A DNA stretch of 64,000 nucleotides from Botryosphaeria dothidea (Eukaryota; Ascomycota; Dothideomycetes; Botryosphaeriales; Botryosphaeriaceae): the NCBI GenBank assembly GCA_011503125.2, contig WWBZ02000001.1, positions 2,356,001 through 2,420,000 on the forward strand, read 5' to 3'. The translations under genes were made by a program, and so were the position numbers. Below are positions 25,901 to 38,574 of this stretch, one piece after another (positions within the stretch are counted from its first letter, which is position 1; every line of letters begins with the position of its first letter). The notes beneath the pieces were generated by a model that did no database searches, had not been told where the DNA came from, and saw only the letters and a list, made by a program, of their open reading frames with translations.

Positions 25901-28836
25901 TCCCGCAATCCACCACCGACCTGCCACCCTCGTGGCTGGCCAACGAAAATACCACCCTCGCATCCGCCTGCAAGGCCCTGCACGCGCCTAGCGTCACCGC
26001 CTCCCTGCGCAGCCTGCTCAACAACCTGCAACACCTCGAGGACGCCCATCCAACGGCCCTGAAAGCCGCCATCGCCATGCTCTCCGCCCTCTCGCCGGTC
26101 ATAACAACCTACAAGACACTCCACACCGACGCGCTCGCGCGGTTGGCCCAGCAGCACGCCGCGCTCGCGCGCCTCGCGTACCGCCTCGCCAAGTCCTTCC
26201 TGGTCGTCGGGACGCGTGGGTTCTGCACGCCGCCTGACAACGAACCCGACGGCGGCGGCAAGGATGACGACGACAAGCTCGAGGGCGGGACGGGGCTGGC
26301 CGAGGGCGAGGGCGCGGAGGATATCAGCAAGGATATCGGCGAGGATGAGGATCTGACGGAGCTGGCGAACGAGAAGGGGGAGAAGGACGAGGAGCACGAG
26401 ATGGAGGATCAGGAGGATGCGGTTGATATGGGGCAGGATGAGATGGAGGGGCAGATGGGGGAGGAGAAGAGTGAGGATGAAGATGGAGAGGAGAAGAGTG
26501 GGGATGAGGGGGAGGATGATGAGATGGACGAGGAGGCGGGGGAGGTGGATGATTTGGGGCCGAGTGCGGTGGATGAGAAAATGTGGGATGATGGCGGCAA
26601 AGACGAGGAGGATGAGAAGGAGATGGAGGGGAATGAGGAGTTTGGAAGTAAGGATAAGGATGAGTTGGCGGGGGCCAAGGATGAGGAGCAGAAGAAGGAG
26701 AAGAAGGAGGGTGAGCAGGGGGAGGATAATCCTGATGAGGAGGAGGGCGAGGAACCAGAGAAGGGCGCTGAGGAGGAAGAGAGGATCGGTGGTCCCGATG
26801 AGCAGGAGCCCGTGGACCCGCACATGCAGGAGGGCGAGACACTGGATCTACCCGATGAGCTCAACTTGGACGGCGATGATGAGCAGAAGGACGATGATGA
26901 AGATCTCGATGACATGGATGATCTGGGCGATGCCATGGACGAGGACGAGGCTGCACCTCCAGAGGAAGAGGAGAAGGGAGAGGCGGAAGACGGTGCCCCT
27001 GAAGAGGCGCCTGCCGATCTGGATAAGGAACCCGAAGAGGTTTCTGACATCGCCGAAGAAGACAAGGAAGATCAGGCCGTCGATCCAGAAGAGCAAGAAC
27101 AAAAGGAGGAGATGGACGATGGCCAGCTCCGCGGCGCCGACGACAACATGCAGAACGACAAGACCGACAACGACGCGGCGGCTGAGACTGGTCTAGGACT
27201 CGACGCCCACGAAGAAAAGAACAACGACAAGGATCAGACATCAGGCGCTCAACGAGAAGATGGTGCCGAGGGCGAGGCATCTGAGGAGCAGCAGCAAGAC
27301 TCGACCGACAAGGGCGCTTCAGGCAAGGCCTCGCAACAAGATGCTGTTGGCCGGGACGATGAGATGCAGGATGCAGCCGAGAGCCAGCCATTCAAAAAGC
27401 TAGGCGATGTGCTCGACAAGTTTTTCAACGACCACCGGCAGATCCAGAATCCGTCTGAGAAGCAAGAGGAGCCTCAGGAGCAAAGGCAAGACAATGACGT
27501 CGACATGGCAGATGCGGACTTTGAGCATCTGCCCGACGACGAGGCTGAAGCTGATACACAGGCTTTGGGCGCTGCTGAGGAAGATCAGGCACGAGCGTTG
27601 GATAGGGAGAATGCACAGGATGTCAATGACAAGGCTGAGCTTCCTGAGAACCTCCCGGCCGAAATTGAGCAGGACAAGGAGCAGACGGAAGACGTGCCAA
27701 TGGAAGACGTCGAACCAACCCAGCGCGATGCTCCCCCTGAAAAACCAGAACAGACCGGCGGCCAACCCAACGCCTTCATGGGCGAGCCGGGAGATCGTAC
27801 CAACACCGACTGCGAAGACTCCCTCGAAGCGCCCGACCTTTCGGACTCGGACTCAGACGTCAACGAAGTGGACCGCCAACTCTCATCCGCCCACCTGTCC
27901 GAAGAGAACGGCGCCTTCTCCCGCTCGCTTGAAGAAGCTCGCTCTCTGTGGCAACATCACGAAGCCTCCACCCGCGCTCTCTCACAGGGGCTCACGGAGC
28001 AGCTCCGCCTGATCCTGGCGCCGACGCTGGCGACCAAGATGTGCGGCGGGCACCGCACGGGCAAGCGGCTCAACATGAAGGCCATCATCCCGTACATCGC
28101 GTCGCAGTACAAGCGCGACAAGATCTGGCTGCGCCGCAGCCTGCCGAGCAAGCGCGCCTACCAGATCGCGCTCGCGCTCGACGACAGCAAATCCATGGCC
28201 GACGGGAGGGTGAGTGGTCTCGCGTTCGAGACGCTGGCGCTCGTGGCCAAGGCGCTCAGCACGCTCGAGGCGGGCGAGATGAGCGTGCTGAGGTTCGGCG
28301 GCGCCGTCGAGGTCGCGCATCCGTTCGACAAGCCCTTCTCGAGCGAGGCGGGCGTCGAGGTGTTCCGGCGGTTCGGCTTCGAGCAGGAGCGCACGGATGT
28401 CAGGGAGCTGGTCGGGCGCGTCATCGAAGTCTTTGCGGAGGCGCGGGCCAGGGCCAGCGGCGCCGCCAAGGACCTGTGGCAGCTCGCCGTCGTCATCTCG
28501 GACGGCGTGTGCGACGGGCATGCCGAGGTGGCGCGCTTGGTGCGCAGGGCGCAGGAGGAGAGGATCATGATTGTTTTCGTCGTCGTCGATGGCGGTGGTG
28601 TGCCCCCGCCAGCTTCGGCGGAGGCTGGAGCTGCTGTGGCGGCGCAGGAGAAGAAGAGCAGCGTGCTGGATCTGCTGGATGTGAGTTTTCAGGATGGGAA
28701 GGTGGTGAAGAGGCGGTATATGGATACCTTCCCGTTCAGGTGGTATGTGGTTGTGCGGGATGTGAGGGAGCTGCCGGGCGTGCTGTCGACGGCGTTGAGG
28801 CAGTGGTTTGCGGAAGTTGTGGATACGGCTGGTTGA
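13962..28836 (+). CDS. MDN1: Midasin (Rea1/Mdn1), giant AAA ATPase of 60S ribosome assembly
   Basis: Two exons, 13962..21224 and 21292..28836, with a 67-bp GTCAGT...TAG intron, giving 4935 aa (yeast Rea1 is 4910). The six AAA modules show P-loops at about residues 300 (GLAGSGKT), 618 (GETGTGKT), 1088 (GPTSAGKT), 1379 (GETGCGKT), 1762 (GNPGVGKT) and 2071 (GPPGSGKT), with Walker B-like LLDEINL, VLDELNL, LLDEMNL blocks. A long linker spans about 2400-4060. A highly acidic D/E-rich region lies at about 4070-4630. The C-terminal MIDAS domain has metal-site DDSKS at about 4718-4722. Midasin is a dynein-like motor that removes Ytm1 and Rsa4 from pre-60S particles in nucleolus and nucleoplasm. No frame damage is seen across 14.8 kb. 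Confidence 0.97.
26230..27900 (+). other. Purine-rich, D/E-coding low-complexity tract within MDN1
   Basis: The plus strand here is dominated by GAG, GAT and GAC codons, most extreme at about 26380-26800 where it is almost only A and G with scattered T. It encodes the acidic linker between the midasin stem and the MIDAS domain. Strong strand asymmetry such as this is prone to length change. Confidence 0.85.
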
Positions 28837-29105
28837 GAGAAGGGGACGAGAGATTGTGCTTCTTTCAGAGATTATAGGTGTTTCATGGAAGGTGTTTTCG
28901 TTTTGTGGCTTTTGCAGAAGCACTTAAAAGTTAGTCCATTTTTCAGCATAGGCGTAGTCGATTTCTTCAATAGGTTTGTTGTGTCGTTTAGCAAAGAAGA
29001 GTGTGTTTTCATAATCATTTCGTGTATCTCATCACTGTCTCTTAAAGAAAGAACGATCATTCCCGCTCTTTCAAGGAATCACTCTGACCTCAGCTACTCC
29101 TCCAT
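28837..29105. other. Convergent 3' spacer MDN1 / glycosidase
   Basis: This 269-base spacer between two converging stop codons is AT-richer than its flanks, as expected for two 3' UTRs with polyadenylation signals. No gene is seen. Confidence 0.5.
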
Positions 29106-30351
29106 TCAGGGGCCATCTCCTAGGCATCCCTCACAAAAGCTTCTGTACGCGGCGAACATCAAGACCGCAAATGACTGCGCCTCGGGCGACTCGGTGGCGG
29201 GCGTGGTATCATACCAATCCAGCGGATTGATCACAGGCGCCAGCAGCCCGTCATCGCCGATCCTGGCCTCGATCGCCGCCCTCTTCTCGTCCGCCCACTT
29301 GCCGTACACGTCGATGGCGAACTCGTCCGGCTCGAGGCTGAGCATGCGGTAGGCGACGGCCGTCAGCAGCGTCGTGCCCGACAGCTCGCCGAACCAGGCC
29401 GTGTCGTTGAGGTAGTTGCGCAGCAGCGGCTCGGCCGGCTCGCGCGCGTCGACGGCCACGGCGCCGTCCAGGATGGCCTTGATGGCGGCCGCCAGCGACG
29501 CGATGCCGTCGGCGATATCGTCGTCGGCCGCGAAGGGCGACTTCTTGGCCGTCGCGAGCACGCGCGCCATGCCCGCCGCCGCCCACGCGTTGCCGGTGCT
29601 CCAGACGCCGAGGTCCTGCGACTGCGGGCCGGCGATGTGGTGCCAGAGGCCCGCGGCGTCGGCGCCGGCGGGCACGGCGAGCACGGCGCGGTAGGCGGCG
29701 CACTGGGCGATGGACGCGGCGAGCAGGGTCGCGTTGGCCGTGGCGACGGCGTGGTAGGCCAGGGTCGGCGGCACCATGTAGACCGAGTCGGCCCACAGCT
29801 CGGCCACGTCCTCGCGGTGCGAGATGGCGCCGTTGGACCAGCGCGGGACGGCGTTGAGGAGGTGGTCGACCTGGCGGGCGGCGGCGGCGAGGTAGGCCGG
29901 TTGCGTTTGGCCGATGAGGATGGCGGGGACGCCGAGGGAGGCCGGGTCGCCGGCGGAGCCTGGAGGGTGTGGTTAGCGGGTTGCTGTGCTTGTGCAGAGG
30001 TGTGGGGGTTTTCAGGTTTGTGTTCTAAGCTGAGGGCAGCCGTTGAGAGAAGAAGAAGATTTGAGGAAGCACAGAAGCTGGAATGGAATGGAAATTGATA
30101 AATAACGTACCATCACCGTCGACCAAGGTGGTAGAGTTTGTGGAGATGTGAGGTTGGGCGTAGGACAAGGAGCGGACTTCAGTGATGTCTGCGACAGGAA
30201 TCTTGCCGTCCGGGAAGGGATTGTTGCCGAAGACGCTGTAGTAGGGATCGTACCACTCGAGCAGAGCTTCGGCGAAGGTGCCATACTCCCAGCTGTGGGT
30301 GGCCAGGCGGTCGCCCTGGGCGATGATGCTCTCCATCAAGGCTGAAGTCAT
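29106..30351 (-). CDS. Six-hairpin glycosidase, GH105/GH88-like
   Basis: Two exons on the minus strand: 30351..30111 and 29959..29106, with a 151-bp intron whose donor is GTACGT, giving 364 aa. The protein has the repeating helical-hairpin character of (alpha/alpha)6 barrels and the block REDVAELWADSVYMVPPTLAYHAV, which resembles the catalytic-region block of unsaturated rhamnogalacturonyl and glucuronyl hydrolases. Other landmarks are HHIAGPQSQDLGVWSTGNAWAAAGMA and DWYDTTPATESPEAQSF near the end. No signal peptide is visible (start MTSALMESIIAQGDRLATHS), so an intracellular role on imported unsaturated oligosaccharides is inferred. Substrate cannot be read off. The alternative, a family of unclassified six-hairpin proteins, is possible. 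It is transcribed away from the DUF6536-like gene. Confidence 0.72.
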
Positions 30352-32016
30352 GGCTGTGTCTACGGCGCGATTTCAGCGGTGATCGAGCTCCCTGATTGGG
30401 AATTGACGTCGAGGCTCCCGGGTCTCGCCGGGTCTGCAAGGTGCGGCTGAGCTGAAGATTTGACCGTGAGCCTCAACTGCAGGAAAGCTGTTCGGATCGG
30501 GAAGATGGGTGCTTAAAAGCCAAAAGACGTGAAGTGTAAAATTAGCGCGAAGATCGCATCTCACATGGTGCAGATGGAGGATGAGTCTAATCGCGCAGCC
30601 ATCCCCTTTGCAGCATCCCGCCTGCTAGCCCGTCCCTTCTCGCGACCGGCTCATCGCGGCCCGTCTCCACAGACATTCGAAGGCTCGGTGTTTCGAAACC
30701 TGCGTCGAATGATATTGCACGCCCGCGTCACACGACGGGAGGGTAAGGAGCCGAATTCGAGGGATGCCTGCCAGGATAAGGTTTATTTTAGGCATATGAG
30801 ATGTGTGTGTGTAAGCTTACAGCCGCACTTTCACGCTGCAGCAAAGCGTAGCGAGCACCCGCTGCCGGCATCCCGGTCGCCTCCTCCCTGTTCATCAAAT
30901 CTCCCTGGCTGCTCCTTCTCGCTATTGTGGATTTACGCAGGACTCTGGAAAATACTGTGGCGCCGCGGCTCCTTCGCATCCGCTGGTCTGCGAGGGCCAG
31001 GCCGCCGGGTATTGTTTGTGTGGCGCTCACCGCGTGCGTTCCGGCTGAAAAAAGCAATCCAGTGCTTGACGGGGCTTGATGCTTGATTCAGATGATACAT
31101 ACCAGACCGTGGAGCATTTTTGGCTTATCCTAGACAGTAAGCAACATTCTTTCCGCTCTACTCTCCACACCCGTGGCACCAATGTTGACAACGCCCTGGA
31201 AATTCAAACATTCATTCCGTCTTCCTCGTCGAAGTTCTGTAGCACCTGTAACCTGCACTAATCTTTTTGGCTTCATTAGTAGAAAGACTCAATCAAGGCA
31301 TCTACAAGCCTACTGTTAATCCCAGCCCCAAGCATTTTGATTGGTTACCAATTCCGCATCCATGCCTGGGGACAACTCTCCGTACTGAGTGGCCCTCCCT
31401 CTGGCCCCCAATTTACTTACATCACCAAGCGAAGCGAGCAATCTCATCGCTATGCGCCATCGCTCAAGTCTAGATTACAGGAATGCGTGCACATTGTCAA
31501 CCCCCTGGCCCTGGTACTCGAAAGTGCGGTAAGGCACGAGCAAGAGCCTCATTTTCATGCTTGACCACAGATAGATCGTAGCTAGTAAGATCCTGTGCAG
31601 CAATATTGAATGAAACACCGCTTATGCCCTCATGCAGCTGAATTGTATGCCAAGAAGTTGGTGTAACGCGCTCATTGGCTCTCCGAAATCCTCTCACCGG
31701 TAGGGCGGTGCGGTAGTGGGGGCCAAATCGAGATCTGAGGGAGCCTGAGGTGAGAGGGCCGCGGCGAAAATAGTACTTCAGCCTCGCTACCCGTTCTCTC
31801 CTATACTTTCTTTTCCTCATCTCTGACTGAGTCAAAGTCGCTGTTACCGCGCGGAGACGACCATGTACGCCTCGCTAAACGGGAATTCTGTCTCAGATCC
31901 TCACGACGCACTTTCACGGTGAGCCCGACCGCAATTCCTGAGGAACCGGCGTCTGTCTAACTGGCGGGTTCAGAACGGAAGATGTCGGACGACGGAGCTC
32001 CGTCGAGCTCACGAAC
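30352..32016. other. Divergent intergenic region, 1.7 kb
   Basis: The interval lies between the leftward glycosidase and the rightward DUF6536-like gene. Short frames on both strands show no domain, no splice chain and no biased codon pattern. It should contain both promoters. Confidence 0.45.
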
Positions 32017-34655
32017 ATGTCCAGCCGTTCTCCTCAGTCGTTCGAGACTGAGCAAACCAGTGCCAGCCAAGTGCAAGATAACGAGATGCGTTCACTTATC
32101 GAGCGGAAAGGCGAGGCTGAGTCTCACTCTCTGCTTGGCTCAGAGGCCAGCATGCCCGAAGAGAGGAAAGCCACGCGCCCCGGCCATGGATGGTGGTCAG
32201 AACAAATGCTGGTCGACCGCAGTCTCTGTGGAATGGCCGCTCTGACTTCTCTTTTTGCCTTTGTCATTTTCATAATCTCCATATCTGCGTCGCCGAGCTT
32301 GTCAGATCAGCTTCAGAAGAACCCCAACTCGACCTCAGTAGCTTTTCAGGACGGCACTTGCGGCTCTCTGGAAGGCTCATATCAAATATGGACGTCAGTC
32401 CCTTTTCTCCCAATTTCACCTTCGGCAGTGAGAATACCCTAATACTTGGACAGTTCCTAAAGTTCTGTTGGATTTGAGAGTGAAGAGTTGTGAGGTCAGA
32501 AAAGAGAGTAGATTCTGCCTGTCTCCTGAAGGGGAGGTTGGTAGGCTTGCTTATATACATAGGTGATAACTACATAACCGAGGATACTAAAGATCCGAGA
32601 GAGAGTGCCGATGCGGGGTTGGGCATCAAAGAGTGTTGTTATATAAAGGATGGAATATTCGAGATAACTGGGATGCCTGAGGTAGTAAGGCAAGAAAGTC
32701 TGACAAGTTCCTAATCAACGTTGCGTCAACCATGGTTCTTGGGATGTCCAATACTTACCAGCAGCTTGCAACTGCATTGCAAGTCGGAGATGTCGCTTAC
32801 ATGCTCTCCAAATACGGCGACTATCGCGTAGGAACAAATTCCCCCTTTGCAATCAACTACAAGCGGACAGGTCGATTGAAGGCTTGGCTGTGTTGGTCAT
32901 TTTTGATCCTCACCTCGATTGTAGACCTGCCGGACATGTTAATCCCCTCAGGTGGCTGAACTAACCAGAAGCAGCCAGTACACCTACTTTCCAACTCCGT
33001 AGTAGGGGTTTCCACATACCATAAGACACCAAATACAGTTTACTGCCCGGAGACGGATTTCGAAAGCTACTTATCTGAGGTACATACGTCCATATACTAC
33101 TACAGCTACAACAATATTTGCTTCACTGCTTTTAAGCAGGGAAACCTCACACGTCTTGCAGCTGATTCCAAGCATGCAGGCGACTTTGGCTATTGGGAAG
33201 ATTATTTCGGAGGATCTTCTTACTCATCGGGCTCCATTGCTGCCCACTACAATACCGCCAATTGCACTCAGGGTGGCAATCTCACTGACTCCACGACCTG
33301 TATCTACTCAGAGGTCAGGTGCGACGACGCAGGTTCATGCGACAAAACGGATGAGGACAGTGAGAACTGTGCCCTCGTTCTGCGCATGCAACCCGCCTAC
33401 ATTCTGACCGGCTGTCTTGTTGCAAAGGCCGCTTACATGGTCTACACAATGTGGGCGGCCCGCGGTCAGATCAAGACGCATCTTCTAAACTTCGGAGACG
33501 CCATAGTTGTCTCTTCACTATACTCCAAGCTCAAGATACACGGAGAATGCATGACCCGCAAGGGAGATTTCCATCGTCGGGAAGTGAAACATACATGCCA
33601 CAAGCACTGCAAGGACCCAGAACCTTCTGATACCGGAGAAGACTTGGGCCACTGCCAAAATTGTAAGAAGTTTAATGTTTACTACAACCACACTCGATTG
33701 CCATGGCCATCACTGGCCATGAAACGCAAACGCGCATTCCTCGGGACTTTGGGCCAGACAGCCCTCACTCAAATTCTCATACTATGCCTCCTCTCTTCGG
33801 GCGCCTTTGCCGGTTCTATCGTCGTCGCCCTATGGACCATCTCAGAGTGGGCCGACAGATATACTGGGGAATATCCGGACACACCTCACGTCAAACTGGT
33901 GGTGTGGCTCTCCAAGAAAGTCACCTTGGCAGAACTACCACTCAATCGAATCAGCAGCGAAATCGCCTCTTACATGATCTCCAACGGCCTCCAATTCGTA
34001 TACTCGACCATCTACCTGCTCCTCATCTACAACCTCACGCTCATATCCATGGAGTTTGACTGGGGCAAGCTGGAGAAGTACGGCGGTCGCTTGCGCTGCA
34101 CCATTGTCAAAGGCCGGCAGTTCAACCAGTCCTACATGCTTCAGCTGCCGAAGCGCATCCTCTTCCCGACGATGACCTACAGCATCCTCCTGCATTGGCT
34201 TCTCAGCCTGTCAATGCAAACGGAAGAGAAGATATACGAAACGGAGTTCAACAACATATTCAACCGATACAATGTGGGGTCCGAGCATGCATAACGTGGA
34301 CCGAGTTGCCGTTGACTCTCTACAAGATTACGCTCGTGCCCTGGGGGCTATTCGGCTCTACTCTGATGCTGATCGTCATGACCATCACCTGCTGGAGCAC
34401 CTTTTCCTTCCGCCGCGAGGGCTTCATACCGCAGATGTACGGTTCGATCAGGGTTCTTTGCGCTGCCACCTCTCGCTTGGATGACTTCAATGACGATGAC
34501 GTTGTGAAATGGGGTGATCGTGAGTATCCACATTCCACCCTCCATAAGCAAATTACTGAAATGGGTGCACAGTTGGACAAGACGAGGTGTCCCGCAGAGC
34601 CGGCCTGTCTTCCGGTCGCGTGGGTAAAATTGTTCCTAACGAGCTCTACTCGTGA
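32017..34655 (+). pseudogene. DUF6536-like multi-pass membrane protein gene with an apparent frameshift
   Basis: Model: exons 32017..32393, 32695..32920, 32975..34519 and 34573..34655. Landmarks resemble the DUF6536 family: cytosolic N-terminus, a TM after GWWSEQMLVDRS, FLINVASTMVLGMSNTYQQL, TSIPVHLLSNSVVG (restored by the third exon), a long extracellular loop, several TMs (ALTQILILCLLSSGAFAGSI, FVYSTIYLLLIYNLTLISM), and the terminal VVKWG...KIVPNELYS across the last intron. The frame changes near 34274 (TGTGGGGTCC): upstream the frame stops at 34292, and downstream the conserved end continues in another frame. One extra base there makes the whole model divisible by three (about 743 aa). No intron of normal size bridges it. 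The 301-bp first intron and the GTAGAC donor are weaker points. Either a true lesion or a homopolymer sequencing error. Function unknown. Confidence 0.65.
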
Positions 34656-36782
34656 ACTAAATTCTTCCTCTTATTTTACGGATACCAATGGTTATGGAAG
34701 CGTTACTCGATTTTTTTTTTCTCTCATTGACTAGGCTCAAGAGATCAGCTTGGGTAGAAGGTTTAATTTTGCACCATGGATAGAAACAAGCTCGGTGTTT
34801 GATCTCAGAGACAGGTAGTGTAACGAGGAAGAAAGAAGGCGTGAACGGAAGAAACCACTTACACGAATAAGAGATATTGTTGGAAGTAGATGGATTTGTT
34901 TGGATGCAGGCGATACATATTCGGTGAAAAATCTATTCTGATGGATATTCCATCTCTCAATGGTTGTTTTTATCTTTCGGATTCGACGCTGATCATCGGT
35001 ACCAGCAATTCTTTGTGACTCACTTGCTTTCGACATGCAGAAGGACGAATGAGGAGGTTTCACCAATAATACGGCTTCAAAAAGATGGACCAACTTGCTG
35101 TAGCCGCCGAGAAGTCTGGTTCAGCTGCAGCAGCGGAGCAGGCTCAATTTGGTATCGTTCAAACTGCACTCCCAATTGAAACAGCATACCAAACTGGCCA
35201 GGTCCGGAGAACCTACAGTGCCATTCCGTATCATAATATTTCAATGTGAAAACCAAAAATATTCCAAGTAGTTCTTTGCGAAGTGGATTCTTACACAAGG
35301 CGCAAATAAAAGGAATAGAGTGAAAAACATCATGCTCGTATCGATGCCTTACGGCCGTCAGGCCGTCGCAAAAGAGGAGGTTGGGAAGATATAAAAACAT
35401 TAGTAACGTCTCACAAAGAGCATAGCTTTAATTTGGGCGGTCCTGATTCATTATAATCTCTTCTGGGACAAGGCTGAGTCCACTTCGGGTTGTTGCCATG
35501 ATGATTGTATCGCCTCCGTAGATATCATCATTAGCAATTCAGCTTAGATACAAATGCTGGTAACTTATCCATCGTAATTCTTCAATTATTCCATGAAGTC
35601 ATTAGTCCCAGAGTGGACATACTCGAGACGCAGGACGAAGCCAAAATGCCAAATGGAGTCGTTCAAAGGCAGGTTCAGACTAGTGGCAGAGACGCAGAGG
35701 TTTCCATGTCATAAGTGCAGTCCATCCATACGACGGGCAACAATCATCAGCGGGAGGTAAGTGGGGCACCGCTGCCCTTAATCCCGGCCGGGGCGCTGCG
35801 CCGCTACCTGGAGGACAGCCTTGCAACAACTCAACAGCAAATGCGAACACTATTGCGAGTACGAGGGGCCCTCCCGTTTATACCTCCGAACGAACCCCCA
35901 AATCCCGCACTGACCCTAAAGTCTGCCTTACATTCCAATCCGCCGGCCCAAGCTTCTTCACATCCCTGCTGTCAGAAGGAGCTCAAGGCTGAGACGCACT
36001 GTGCAAGGCGTACTTTTCAGCCACCGCGCCGCCAGTCATTGAGCCGCGCCGCCACCGCCAAAAAATGACGAAGGCCGGCTAAGCGACACCTCTTGCGAAA
36101 CTCAAAAATTTTCTTGTTGAACTTGCTTGTGCCTTGCATTTGGGTGTCAGGCAAGGCGAACGCCACGGGCGGTAGATGACGCAAAACCCGCCGCGTCTAT
36201 CATGGTTCGCATTGGAAAGCTTTCGATGACGCTGCGACAGGGCGGCAGGGCCCGATGAGTCAATACGGTGCGGACGGGCCGCGTTGTAGGTTTTGACGAT
36301 GCAGCTCTCGGCCAGCTGGGGGAAGAAGTATTGGGCTCCATCGACGAGCGGATTACCGGAATAGGAAATTCTGAATGCCGTGCACTCGCAAAGCTCCTCT
36401 GCATCAACGGAGGAAGTTCTCCCTTTCGATCCGTTTCTTGATCGCAATGCATATCAAATCTCCACATTGAAATTGTATTCATCACAACGTTTGAAGTATG
36501 AGGGAACAGCACAGTCGTGACTGCCTCCGAGTAAAATACGAGGAGCTGCGATGCAAACGCAACCCCTCTTCGAAGAGCAGAACTTCTATTTGGTTTTGGG
36601 TATACTCAAAAAAGCTAGTGCGAAAGAATCGACAACCGGAAAAGAATGAGCAAGAGGTCGAATTTATGGCGTTCAGCATTCTTTCTTCGTCACACCGTAC
36701 ATCTCGTGTGTTTTCACTGTCAGTCATTACCAGAACGGGTTTCTCCTGCTTGGAGCAGTTTCGTTTGCGGGCTAGGCGTGGC
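34656..36782. other. Convergent intergenic region, 2.1 kb
   Basis: The interval lies between the DUF6536-like gene and the CDF transporter, which converge. A T-run sits at 34712-34721. An inverted repeat ACGGCC/GGCCGT lies at about 35351-35366. A GC-rich frame at 35715-36068 (plus) has no recognisable domain and is not called. I see no gene here. Confidence 0.45.
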
Positions 36783-38574
36783 TCAGTCTCCACGGATGAG
36801 CCTGGCGAGCATCTGCTTGAAGGACCGGGCTTCTTGGTGCTCGTAGAGAGGCTTGTGCTCGTCCCAAACACTGTGATCGTGCTCGTAGTCGACATGAACG
36901 AAGGCGCGCTCGACGTCCGCCAGGCCTTCGAGCTTACGCTGCAGTGTCTGGCCGACGTCGTGCGAAAGACGGAGCTGGATGTCCGGGTCCATGACGATGT
37001 CGACTTCGACGTACAACCGTTCTCCAGCATGGTAGGCACGGCACTATGATTGTATTAGAGAGTATATTCTCATGCATGCGAGAGAAATGCTTGGGACTCA
37101 CCGTATCGACCTTCCGGATCCTGGGATCATGGGTGACGGTGACGTAGATGACCTTGTTGATGAACTCCTTCGTCGCACTCTTGCCCACCAGCAGCCACAC
37201 CTGATCAAAGGCCTGCGCGACCCAGGAAAACAGGATCAAGAGACCAATGCACATGGCGCCGACGGGATCGAGGTACCAGACCAGGCGCTCGCCGACAATG
37301 GACATGGTCAAGCCGAAGACGTTGACGACCAAGTCATTGCGGTGATCGATGAAGAAGACGTGGGCGGCGGGATAGCGGCGGAAGACGAAGCAGTAGCAGA
37401 ACAGCAGGAATTTCGCACCAATGGCCAGCGCCACGCAAATGAGCGGGACTAGCTTCAGCTCGCCGTCGGTGCGCGAGCCCTCGCCCAACGCACGCGCGGA
37501 CTCGACGATCAGCTGCACGGCCACCGTTGTCATGAGCGCGCAGAACAGGATGATGCCGATTGTCTCGATGCGCCGGCGTCCGACAGGGTATTTGACCGGG
37601 TTGGGCTTGTTGGCCAGGCGCGAGGTGATGAGCATGACGATAGACGACACCAGATCCATGAACGCGTCCGCTGCCGTCGCGAATAGGGACAGCGATCCCG
37701 TCGTGACGGCGGCGAAGAGCTGGATGGCGAACAGGCAGAAGTTGACCGCAAAGCTGGCATTGACAGCGAACTTGACCTTGCCGCCGTTCTTCTCCTGGTC
37801 CTCTACCTGCAGGCGCTCCTCCTCCCCGCTCTGGAGCAGGTCGTCGATGAACTCGTTCTGTTTCTCGTAGAAAGACTCGACCTTGCGAACCTTTGACCGT
37901 TTCCACAGACCCCGCGATGACTTGATTTCGGGCCGCTGCATCGAGGTGTTCTTGAGCGCTGCAAGGCCGTACGGATCAGGACCGTAGTGGCTCTCCGAGT
38001 CGACGCCAATGGAGGCTTCTTCCTGCGGGATGCGGGTCAAGGCATCTTCTGCTTGCTTGTAGGTTACTTGCTGGGTTTGGGCTGTCGTGGCCTTGCTTGG
38101 ACCACTTTCTTCCGAGTGCTGACTCTGGAAGCTTGCAACAGGTTGCTTGCTCTCATTGGATGGCCGCTGATCCTGTGGAATGCAGGTAGGCTCCGGGACC
38201 ACAGAAATGACGGTAGGTTGCGAAGGTGCGTAAGCGGGCGCAGGCTGCTCCTCCGCGCTGGCGGACGGCTGCATGTTCGCGGAACTTGAGGCCGGTTGCG
38301 TCTCGTGAGTCGCTGGTGTATGCTCGGGTTTGATCGGACTCTGAGGCACAGCGACCAATGTGCTCTGGACTCGTTGGTGGGAATGGTGACTCGGCGCAGC
38401 CGACTGTTCCGACGCCCCAGACGCCCTGCGCTCGATTTTGTGGACAATAGACCCAACAACCGAGCTGTCAGACGGCGTCACGGATCGCCTACGCTGCGTT
38501 GCAGCTGGCTGTTGTGCTGGGGTGGTTGCCCGCTCCTGAGAAGCTGGAGCGTTGTCGTTCTTGTCCTGAGCCAT
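36783..38574 (-). CDS. Cation diffusion facilitator, Mn2+-type
   Basis: Two exons on the minus strand: 38574..37102 and 37043..36783, with a 58-bp GTGAGT intron, giving 577 aa. About 230 N-terminal residues are polar and low-complexity (Ser, Pro, Gln), then a basic stretch, then the six-TM CDF domain, starting near KFAVNASFAVNFCLFAIQLF. Metal-site motifs are of the DxxxD kind in both TM2 (DAFMD) and TM5 (DHRND), the pattern of Mn-transporting CDFs, unlike HxxxD in Zn carriers. The second exon supplies the cytosolic C-terminal ferredoxin-like domain (RAYHAGERLYVEVDIVMDPD, LADVERAFVHVDYEHDH). Probable role is proton-coupled Mn2+ export into an organelle for metal tolerance. Specificity is inferred from motif only. 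Reading through the intron would replace this domain. Confidence 0.9.

Noticed and set aside
26409..27065. Minus-strand Ser-rich and Leu-rich frames opposite the MDN1 acidic tract
   Set aside because: They are the complement of GAG/GAT codons, and the plus strand is clearly midasin.
35715..36068. 117-codon plus-strand GC-rich frame
   Set aside because: It has no domain, no conserved start context and ordinary random composition.
36498..37049. 183-codon plus-strand frame at the 3' end of the CDF gene
   Set aside because: It is antisense to the CDF second exon, whose sequence is a conserved CDF C-terminal domain.
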